Of a DNA stretch of 64,000 nt, positions 55,483 to 64,000 are shown in pieces. Numbering within the stretch: position 1 is the first letter of the stretch; each line of letters begins with the position of its first letter. Where the stretch lies: NCBI GenBank assembly GCA_037976565.1, contig CP137682.1, forward strand, positions 26,871,714-26,935,713. The letters are read 5' to 3'. The notes beneath the pieces were generated by a model. It did not search any database, was not told the origin of the DNA, and saw only the letters and a list, made by a program, of their open reading frames with translations. This DNA is from Mesocentrotus franciscanus. Its lineage: Eukaryota; Echinodermata; Echinoidea; Camarodonta; Strongylocentrotidae. The position numbers and the translations under genes are program-made.

Positions 55483-55848
55483 TTAAAGGCATTGTTTAGC
55501 AATGCCAAATCTGAGATGCAGCAGCATGGCCCTATGTGTTATCAGCGTCTGTGATATAGTGTAATATTGAAGCCCTAAAAAATTGCGCTTCAAAATGATC
55601 ATGAAGTGCCTTAAAAAAGTAAAAATCTTTGAGTGACCGGTTTTACCATACTCATTTTCCCCATTGGGAATTTTTTTGTTGAAATTTCTAATTCCAATCA
55701 TAGATATCTTGATAATCAGACGGGCGATCGGCTTATAAACGTCATGGGATTCCTGACTGACCTAAAGGTTTATAATTATGATTGCAGCATGAGCTAATTC
55801 CAGGACTTTGTTTAGAATCTGAGACAAAGATACCCAATCCCTTTAAAG
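55483..55848. mobile_element. Interspersed repeat, about 370 bp, copy 1
   Basis: Begins TTAAAGGCATTGTTTAGC and ends ATCCCTTTAAA. Shares long stretches (gccctaaaaaattgcgcttc, gggattcctgactgacctaa) with 60819-61198. Confidence 0.8.
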
Positions 55849-56019
55849 ATTACATGTAAAAGTATTCAACAAAGCTCGTAATTCAACCAGTCTACCTTTA
55901 TTTCTTGAGTTGAACAAAAAAACAAAAACATGAAATTTACATGGGGTATGAAACTATGAATGATTTAGTTGTTAGCTGTATATAGTATCTCATTGTTTTG
56001 GACATCAGAACCAACTGTA

Positions 56020-56194
56020 AAGCCTTGTTCAGATCTAACGCGGTAAAACGGGGAAGGCTTTTTATAACACAGAGCTCAGTGAATACGCGTAGGACCTATC
56101 TTGCACATAGTTGCCATTCACTTACATGTAAACAAAATTTAAAATGCAGTGGCGTTTTTCTAGCAGTTTACTATGGCATATCTGAACAAGCCCT
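56020..56194. mobile_element. MITE (GCCTTGTTCAGAT family), copy 2
   Basis: Ends AAGCCTTGTTCAGATCTAAC and GGCATATCTGAACAAGCCCT form a clear inverted repeat. Confidence 0.7.
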
Positions 56195-56950
56195 AACTGT
56201 ATGTAAGGCAAGCAAACTTCCTTGCCACTTGTCATCAACATGTATGTTTATAATCTTCACCCCAAAAAAATTCAAATCATACCAGTCTCTTTACAGTGAT
56301 ACATATACATTGTATTTCACTCTAATATGGACGTACACATGTTCTATGGTGGTGGGTATATAACTATATAAATATATCCCATACTGCGTTTCTTTCTATT
56401 AGGTGGAAAAAAAAGTATTGGTGAGTATCACATCACCAACATCTTGCACTATTGCACTTTATACTACATGTGCTGGATAAGCATTTCGGAATATGAAAAT
56501 CTAGCATGGAAGATGGAGTCCTCCAAAAAGAGAGAGAGAGAAAACAAAAATGAGCAGTCCTCTCTAAATTTATTATGCCAGCTGGCAGCCAATTTCAAAC
56601 GATTTTGATTTTTTTTTCCACAGGTATGGTCTTAAGTGTTTTCTTTTCATAAAACTGGAGCGGCAAATATTCAAAATCGATCCCAGCTATTATTCTTGGG
56701 GAGTAATATTGGTTAATATCTAATTTAATTAATGCCACCATGTGTTATTTTTGTTAATCGTGTAATGTACAATGAACACCTGTGAGTTACAAAAGAAAAA
56801 TACTATATTACACCTGAAACAAAGTGCTTATCACAATGCTCCTTTTCTCATTTGGAAATGCAATGTCTATAATGTCTATGTTAGTAGGTTAAGGCAAATT
56901 GAATATTATGCAAAAGCAGCTTGTAGAAAAAAGTAAACATACATGTCGTG

Positions 56951-56953
<3 letters not shown>

Positions 56954-57010
<57 letters not shown>

Positions 57011-57020
57011 CTCTCTCTCC
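56954..57020. repeat. (CT)n microsatellite
   Basis: About 65 bases of uninterrupted or nearly uninterrupted CT dinucleotides. Confidence 0.95.
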
Positions 57021-57271
57021 CTCTTTCTCTCTGTAAATCCCTCCACCACCTAGATAATATATATACAATATAGATCTTTCATCTGTATTTAAACAGATAT
57101 AACCTATACATTTTTTTGTTCGAGTAATAATAAATAAAGATTTTTATAGGAAGTCTTTTTAAGTTATAAGCACTTTCTTCAGCTTTAACTGAAATTATCT
57201 GCTAAGAACAAAAAGGGCGTTAACTAATTTTTGGCAAAAAAAGGCAATATAGTAACACAATCTATGCAGGG

Positions 57272-57582
57272 GGGTGTTTCACAAAGATCCTAAGTCAAAC
57301 TCAACTCTAAGTTGGACTTAAAAATTATGGAGAGCCATTTGTAGCCTTAAAATAAAATATATTCAAAAGCGAAAATTCAAGTATTTTAGACTTTTTATAA
57401 ATTCCACATCAAGAACATGAAATCTTCTTGATAATAGAAAATATGAATGATTTGAATCAACATTTTATGCCTTTTAAACTAACTTTTACAAAATATTTTC
57501 ATAGATGCTAACGGCTTTCCATAATTGTTAAGTCCAACTTAGAGATAAGTTCAACTTAGGATCTTTGTGAAACACACCCCTG
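57272..57582. mobile_element. Foldback MITE, reverse copy of 32386-32697
   Basis: Same terminal repeats (GTGTTTCACAAAGATCC ...); the interior is the reverse complement of the 32386 copy (for example aaattccacatcaagaacat here against atgttcttgatgtggaattt there). Confidence 0.85.
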
Positions 57583-58288
57583 GTCTTCTACTGCTCTACT
57601 TACCATATAATATTCCTAGATCTTATTTGTATTTTTAATAAATGTATACTTGCCTCGATGAATTTATAGATTTTGCCATCACCTTTTGTACTAAAATGGT
57701 ATTTAATCTTTAAATTTTGTATCAGGGGATCCTAAATTCTAATAAGCTATCAACTTTTGTTAAGAATGCCAGCAAAATATGATAATCATACCCTTTTGAC
57801 TCTTTGCAGGCAATATAACATGTTACAGTGTCTCCCATTGGCAAATGTTTATACCCCAGACACACCAAGAGACCTACACCAGACCGACAAAGGACCAAAC
57901 ACCACATAGTCAATCAGTTGAAATTGGTCTATGGCCTGTTTGGCAATGTTACTGAGGTTATATCTTGACACAAAGGTCTATAATCCAAAATCCAATAGTG
58001 AAACTTGTACAGGAAGACCACCTATCCAAACAAGTTATTCTTGTTTTTTAGTACTACTGATTCTTGTTTGGCCTCATTGAGCAGATTTTCACTTTTTTTT
58101 TTAAATCTCAAAGCTAAGACTAGTCTGCATGGTGAATGCCTACACAGGGCCCTGTTTCATAAAACATGGTATGAATAACAAGGTTCAAAATTCTACAAAA
58201 TTCGAAAATTTGCCTACAGCCAATCATATTCAACAATTTCAGTAGCTTGTATAAATGATGATAATATGTTATGGGCAAGTCCAAGATA

Positions 58289-58446
58289 CAGTCAAACCTG
58301 TCTTAGTGGCCACCTCTATATAAAGGCCACCTATCTACAGTGGCCATCCTTATTGCCTCCCTCTAGAAGGAAGGATGTGTTGACCTGTCTATAATGGTCA
58401 CTTTTTGTGTTTCCCTTTGGTGGCGTTCAATACACAAGTTTGACTG
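58289..58446. mobile_element. Tc1/mariner-like MITE (CAGTCAAA family)
   Basis: 158 bp, TA-flanked, downstream of the SDF4 stop; more diverged interior (gtggccacc...). Confidence 0.83.
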
Positions 58447-58778
58447 TACTTGGTTTTTTTCTGTGTCCAATATGTTACCAAGTATAATGGTATTTTATGG
58501 ACATAAACTGACACCAAACGTAGGATTATACTTGATAATATTTGGTTTAATCCAAGCTCTAGGAGTGCCTGAAATCAAATAATGATAAGTAAATATACGA
58601 AATAACGTCTCTAATCTCTTTACAGATATTATTATCAGATAAACTAAAATAGTAGATGTGGCCGGTAACATGTGGGAAAATAACCTGGCCCTACCCTATT
58701 GTGCCCGAGAAGTTATCCAATACTGTCTACTCTTACTACTTTATAACAGATTTTATGAAACAGGACCCTGGAGGTGGT

Positions 58779-58955
58779 CTAGAACTCATCATGGACGTTT
58801 CTAGCGTAGTTGTAGACCTTACTGCCCAAGAAAACAAAGTAACTGTTGCTGACTTCCCTTGCTGATAGCTTCCCATCTCCGTCCATATCGGCAACTCCCA
58901 TCAGATGTCTGGCTTCACTCTCTGCATGCTGTTTGTTTCTTGGGTCCATGTATTT
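58779..58955 (-). CDS. SDF4: 45 kDa calcium-binding protein (Cab45), last exon
   Basis: Acceptor ...ctaccaatcag; 177 bases, phase 0, to TAG at 58781-58779; 58 residues. Starts KYMDPRNKQHAESEARHLMG, contains a complete EF-hand loop DMDGDGKLSARE with acidic positions 1, 3, 5 and Glu at 12, and ends GSKVYNYARNVHDEF. Vertebrate Cab45 has the same layout, with YMDP...NEAK, a final EF-hand, and GSKLVDYARSVHEEF at the very C-terminus. Cab45 is a soluble Golgi-lumen calcium sensor that helps sort secretory cargo. No earlier exons are recognised between 58956 and 64000, so the rest of the gene probably lies right of the window. Confidence 0.9.
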   Translation of the reverse strand, partial: KYMDPRNKQHAESEARHLMGVADMDGDGKLSAREVSNSYFVFLGSKVYNYARNVHDEF

Positions 58956-58999
58956 CTGATTGGTAGAAAAGGAAAAAAGACATAGTAAGATAGACGTAA

Positions 59000-59216
59000 G
59001 GAGGCACGATGGCTCAGTGGTAGAGCAGTGGTCTTGTAACCGGTAGGTCCCAGGTTCGAAGCCAAGTCAATGTGCCACGTGCCCTTTGGCTTTGGTAAGG
59101 CATTAATCCTCATTACAAAGTCCCTCGGAGTCCCTTAAAGTCCCCTGGTTGTTTACTTACAAGCATGTACATGATTTCTTAGCAGTCGGGTGTAACAATC
59201 ATCATCATCATCATCA
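59000..59216 (+). mobile_element. tRNA-derived SINE
   Basis: Head gatggctcagtggtagagca (box A) and ggttcgaagcc (box B) spaced as in a tRNA. Then an unrelated body and an (atc)n tail ending near 59216. The putative anticodon region cttgtaac resembles tRNA-Thr(TGT). Not an intact tRNA gene. Confidence 0.75.
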
Positions 59217-60117
59217 ATATGGTATGTTAGGTTCAGAGCCAACAAAAAAGTTGTCAGGATTTATTTCTTTAGCCATTGTCATTTTGTTTATTTTCTGAAC
59301 TAGATATTTGATTCTATTAAATTCATGTTTGCTTATTCATCGATATGAAATAGCATGAAAGTTTGACCTGGGATTTTTACAAACATTGTAGTTATATAGA
59401 AACAACAATAAAAAGAAAGAATAGCAATTACAGAAATATTCATATACTGTATACTCAGATTCTCAGAACCAAGATTTCTAAAAATATACATCACTTATAA
59501 TGTACTCCAGTACACATACTTCTGTTGGAAGAACAAGGATATACTAAAAGGCAAACAATCAGCTATCTATGTGCTCCCGAGCCACCAAAAGTCTCTGGAT
59601 TATTTTGTTTGTTTTAATCTGTTGACTGCTAAATTCTCTCTTTCCCATGGACTTAATTCAGGAGCCATGTGGTTCCCATAGACAATGGGGTAATTGTTGT
59701 CATATTTTTAAAAAGTAGAGATTCAAAGCTCTCTTATAATATAGATCACTAGTAGTATACTCGAGTAGAAGCAATGACATCTAGTCAGAGAAATCAGCCA
59801 TTTCCCCCATTTGCTCTGGTGTAGGATGTGTGACTTATTGGTCTCTATTAGCAGTCATGAAATATATGTCTCCAAATATACTTCTCATCAAGAAAAGAAA
59901 AAAAAAAAAAAAAAATCATGCTACTTGCCCATATACCAACACCAAGAAGACCAACTGACAACAAACCAAAACTAGATGGAACTTCAACTGCGCGCAGTCG
60001 ATGATGCCTCCGCCATAGAGCAATTTTACAAACCAAAATGGAAGCAATTTTTAAAATTCAAGTTTGATTGTAATCCATCTGTTGGTTCTAATGATAACGC
60101 GATCACGAGCTATTTTA

Positions 60118-60762
60118 GGATACATAATGAGCCCTGTGACCTTTGACCTCGTGACCCCAAATCTAATCAGTTCATTGGCTCTGCAAGATACATACATGAC
60201 CCAAGTTTGGCGGTAATCCATCAATCGGTTCTTGAGATAATGTGATCACAAGCTATTTTGCATACATAACGAGCCCTGTGACCTTTGACCTCGTGACCCC
60301 AAAGTCTAACCAGTTCATTAGCTCTGCAAGATACATACATAACCCAAGTTTGGCGGTAATCCATCAATCGGTTCTTGAGATAACACGATCACGAGCTATT
60401 TTTGCATACATAATGAGCCCTGTGACCTTTGACCTTTGACCTCGTGACCCCAAAATCTAATCAGTTCATTAGCTCTGCAAGATACATACATGACCCAAGT
60501 TTGGCGGTAATCCATCAATCGGTTCTTGAGATAACGCGATCACAAGCTATTTTTGCATACACAATGAGCCCTGTGACCTTTGACCTTTGACCTCGTGACC
60601 CCAAAATCTAATCAGTTCATTAGCTCTGCAAGATACATCCATGACCCAAGTTTGGCGGTAATCCATCAATCGGTTCTTGAGATAACGCGATCACGAGAAC
60701 GGGACGTACGGACGGACGGACAACCAGAAAACATAATGCCCGGCTACGTTGTAGAGGCATAA
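60118..60762. repeat. Satellite-like element, about 145-bp units, DR1-containing
   Basis: Four tandem units beginning gagccctgtgacctttgacc, then caagtttggcggtaatccat and atcggttcttgagataac. The array ends in a gacggacggacaac tail and gtagaggcataaa. TGACCTTTGACCT occurs at 60137, 60279, 60423, 60430, 60574 and 60581. Confidence 0.9.
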
Positions 60763-60818
60763 AAATGAGAGCCTAAAGAAACATCTACCTGTGCCTAACA
60801 CCACTTTCATGTTAATTT

Positions 60819-61198
60819 AAAGGCATCGTTTAACAACATTAAATCTGAGATGCATGGCCCTACGTGTTATCAGTGTCTGTGATATGGTGCAATATTGAAG
60901 CCCTAAAAAAATTGCGCTTCAAAATGATCATGAACTGCCTCAAAAAGTAAAAATCTTTGAGTGACCAGTTAACCATACTCATTTTCCCCAATAGACTGTA
61001 GTGTTATAAAAACCGTTAGGAAAACGAAAAATGAAATTTTGATTTCCAATCATAAATATCTTGATAATCAGACAGGCGATGGCTTGTAAAGTCATGGGAT
61101 TCCTGACTGACCTAAAGGTTTATAATTATGATTGCAGCATGAGCTAAATCCAGGATTTTGTTTCAGAATCTGAGGCAATGTTACCGAGTCACTTTAAA
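60819..61198. mobile_element. Interspersed repeat, about 380 bp, copy 2
   Basis: Same family as 55483-55848; ends ...ttaccgagtcactttaaa, which runs straight into the next element at 61193. Confidence 0.8.
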
Positions 61199-61730
61199 GG
61201 TACTATGTCCCATTTGCAGGCCAAAAAAATAAAAGGTTAAATTCCAACGGCATTTGAAAGACAATACTAATTTAGAACTTCCCTAAAAAAGGGGGGCTTG
61301 AAAATGTCTTTAAGTGGGAAAATAACGACTATTAGTTGTCGAATCGACTTAGGAGCTATAGAGCCAGTAAGTAATAGTCTGATTTTTCAGACCATTGTAC
61401 CGAATGGTCGTACGTTTTATGCTGCGCAAAGATTCAATCAGTTTAATTTTGGCCATTACAAGAAGTGGGTTATTGATGTAGACAAATGCTCATGTACCCT
61501 TTACAGCTCATTTTATGTATGTTATTACCAAAGATGAAAAAGCCAGTCAGTCACTCAATAGTGTCTGACAGTGAAGTCTAGCAAGTAAACGGGTTTCCTT
61601 GCATAATTTGAATATTAGGACACTGCTAAATTTTAAATATCACAGATAGGACATACATGACATATTCATAACTCCTGTAAAGTTCTACAGAATTTGATGT
61701 TGGCTGCAAAAGGGACATAGTATCTTTAAA
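61193..61730. mobile_element. MITE, about 535 bp, copy 2
   Basis: Same ends and interior (for example gtaccgaatggtcgtacg) as 24213-24752, with scattered small indels. It directly abuts the element at 60819-61198. Confidence 0.85.
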
Positions 61731-62719
61731 GAATCAGATCTTAGAATCGTGACCAAGAAAATGATCTAAGTGAGTTTAAATCAACTTGGGTTGGATGTAG
61801 TTCAGTAGAAGTGCAAAGTGTGGTAGTATGAGAAGGGAAATGCTTTTTCCGGAAGAATTTGTAAAACTAATCGTAGGGAGGTCTTGTGTTGTCTACACGC
61901 CCGCATTTAAATTTGACATTTTCAAAAGAAGAAGAGAAATTTGTTTCTTGCATGAATCCTAACCCAGCTTTACAACGACTTAGATACATAAGAAAGCAGC
62001 AGCCATAATACAGGTGCTAAGGTTCGTCCATACATGACCCGCAAACCACATAAAACTAGAGAGTTACTTGACCTATTGTGACCTAAGGTCAAGCCGAAAA
62101 TTGAGAAATTTGTCATTTTGTGTACAAAATGAATGGCAAAGTGAAGTTTCTAGTTTGGTCTATAAATCAGCATAATTTTACTCTTTAGAGTTTAGTTATC
62201 ATTTATTCAAGCAAAATATTGATACGTAACAACCTCAAGTATCAGAAGTCCTAAAACAATACAATACATAAGATTAAGAATTAATAACAATAGAATACAA
62301 AAGAAGTTCATAAAACAATGAAATACATAAGAATTGAAATAGACATGGACAATTTTTTTATGTGATAATGCCCGATAGGCTTTTTAGAAACTTTTTGCCA
62401 CAAAATCAACTCTGTAAAAGCTTTATTTATGTAATTGTTAATAAAAATCATTATTCATGAATTTGATTTGCATAAATTAGCATAATTGATAAAATAAGTA
62501 ATTTTCAGCAAAATTATAGTGAGGTCTCTTCCTTTATGCAATTGCATAAATTGGCATAATTGATAAAATAAGCAATTTTCAGCAAAATAATAGTGAGGTC
62601 TCTTCCTTTGCGCAATTTCTCAAGACGCGTGCCAAATTTCGAGGCAATCGGCCCTCCCCCAGTCAGGAGGTGCTCAAAATAGCCCAGTTAAGTACGGGTT
62701 AAGTAACGGAACATATTTT

Positions 62720-63950
62720 AAGTGGTTCTTGACATATCATGACAAGTCCTATACATGTAGTCTGAATTTTTCAAGTTGACCTCTATGACCTTTGACATAC
62801 ATGTACTCCAAAATCTAATCTGATCGTTTTCCTATGGTGATATATATACTATCCTTAAGTTTGAAGTTTAAAATCTCAAATGGTTCTTGAGATATCGCGA
62901 TAACGAGCTGAAGACATGGAATTTCACAAGTTGACCTCTGTGACCCTTGACCTACATGCTCCAAAATCTAAACAGATCGTCTTCCTATGGTGATACATAC
63001 TATCATTAAGTTTGAAGTGAAAATTCTCCAGTGGTTCTTGAGATATCGCGATAACGATCTCAATGTATGGAATTTCATAAGTTGACCTCTGTGACCCTTG
63101 ACCTTTGACCTACGTGCTCCAAAATCTAATCAGATTGTCTTCCTATGGTGATACACACTATCATTAAGTTTGAAGTTTAAATCTCCAGTGGTTCTTGAGA
63201 TATTATGATAACAATCTCAATGTATGGAATTTCATAAGTTGACCTCTGTGACCCTTGACCTTTGGCCTACGTGCTCCAAAATCTAATCAGATCGTCTTCC
63301 TATGGTGATACATACTATCCTTAAGTTTGAAGTTTTACATCTCCAGTGGTTCTTGAGATATCATGATAACAATCTCAATGTATGGAATTTCATAAGTTGA
63401 CCTCTATGACCCTTGACCTTTGACCTACGTGCTCCAAAATATAATCAGATTGTTTTCCTATAGTGATACACACTATCACTAAGTTTGAAGTTTAAATCTC
63501 CAGTGGTTCTTGAGATATCATGATAACAATCTCAATGTATGGAATTTCATAAGTTGACCTCTGTGACCCTTGACCTTTGACATACGTGCTCCAAAATCTA
63601 ATCAGATCGTCTTCCTATGGTGATACATACTATCCTTAAGTTTGAAGTTTAAATCTCAAATGGTTCTTGAGATATCGCGCTAACAAACTCAATACAAGGA
63701 ATTTCATAAGTTGACCTCTGTGACCTGTGACCTTTGACCTACGTACTCCAAAATCTAATCAGATCGTCTTCCTATGGTGATAAATACTATTCCCGAGTCT
63801 TAAGTTTAAATCTTAAATGGTTCTTGAGATATTGTGATAACGGTCAAACGGGACGGACGTACGGACGGACGTACAGACGTACGGACGTACGGACGGACAA
63901 CCCGAAAACATGATGCCTCCGGCACCACCTTCGGTGGCGGAGGCATAAAA
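62720..63950. repeat. Satellite-like element, about 150-bp units, DR1-containing
   Basis: About seven tandem units with gttgacctctgtgacccttg, caaaatctaatcagatcgtc, tcctatggtgatacatacta and gtggttcttgagatatc. It ends in a cggacggacgtac tract, aacccgaaaacatgatgcct and a ggcaccaccttcggtggcggaggc hairpin. TGACCTTTGACCT is exact at 63099, 63414 and 63728. Confidence 0.9.
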
Positions 63951-64000
63951 AATATTGATTACACCGAATGGCCAAGATTTGGTTTATTTGGAACCTGTGT

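Larger units (their letters stand above)
51926..58778. other. Interval between SFT2D3 promoter and SDF4 stop
   Basis: 6.9 kb without a recognised gene; the part nearest 58778 should be SDF4 3' UTR. Contains a (GTGGTA)n run at 52595-52636, CT-rich tracts at 53695-53850 and 56954-57010, and MITEs at 55483-55848, 56020-56194 and 57272-57582. Confidence 0.6.
58956..64000. other. Repeat-rich right end, presumably SDF4 intron
   Basis: Upstream of the SDF4 last exon, so probably intronic. Filled by a SINE, two MITEs placed end to end, and two satellite-like elements; no exon could be recognised. Confidence 0.6.

Noticed and set aside
59003..59075. tRNA gene
   Set aside because: Has box A and box B but the acceptor stem does not pair and the sequence continues as a SINE body with (atc)n tail.
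59848..60036. Minus-strand 62-codon frame next to SDF4
   Set aside because: Begins at the edge of the satellite-like element and crosses a poly-A/T tract; no EF-hand or other Cab45 feature.
60118..63950. CRISPR-like regular repeats
   Set aside because: Units are contiguous imperfect tandem repeats without unique spacers, in animal DNA; they are satellite-type.

Overview
This is a eukaryotic window, almost certainly from a marine invertebrate deuterostome and most likely an echinoderm such as a sea urchin. The genes are split into small exons with GT-AG introns, the proteins are animal families, the background is AT-rich, and many small foldback transposons and tRNA-derived SINEs of a kind I associate with echinoderm genomes are present. 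The species cannot be fixed from the sequence alone.

Five protein-coding genes can be supported, four with a complete set of coding exons or nearly so. On the + strand: (1) a carotenoid cleavage oxygenase of the BCO1/BCO2/RPE65 family, seven exons from 2385 to 11037. Its first exon is not found and exon 3 contains a one-base frameshift. (2) SLC12A9, the orphan cation-chloride-cotransporter relative, twelve coding exons from 16598 to 36714, giving 939 residues with a start and stop. On the - strand: (3) SRPRB, the membrane GTPase subunit of the signal recognition particle receptor, five exons from 45366 down to 42350, 262 residues. (4) SFT2D3, a four-helix Golgi/endosome traffic protein, five coding exons from 50818 down to 47867, 231 residues, probably with a non-coding leader exon near 51863-51925. 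(5) The last exon of SDF4 (Cab45), a luminal Golgi EF-hand protein, at 58779-58955. Its upstream exons probably lie beyond the right edge. SLC12A9 and SRPRB converge. The three minus-strand genes all belong to the secretory pathway (ER targeting, Golgi traffic, Golgi calcium-dependent sorting).

The rest is introns and intergenic DNA rich in repeats. These include a Tc1/mariner-like MITE family (five full copies plus a fragment) whose TA target site is shown by an empty/filled pair, a larger foldback MITE with copies in opposite orientation and one nested in another element, further MITE pairs, three LINE 3' remnants, several SINEs, a 68-bp tandem repeat, an 11-bp minisatellite with higher-order structure, long (GAT)n and (TAC)n arrays, and two satellite-like elements at the right end whose roughly 147-bp units carry many nuclear-receptor DR1 motifs.

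I saw no sign of a new multi-gene system. The most useful points for follow-up are the frameshift in the oxygenase gene, the DR1-bearing satellite arrays, and the transposon insertion history that can be read directly from paired and nested copies.
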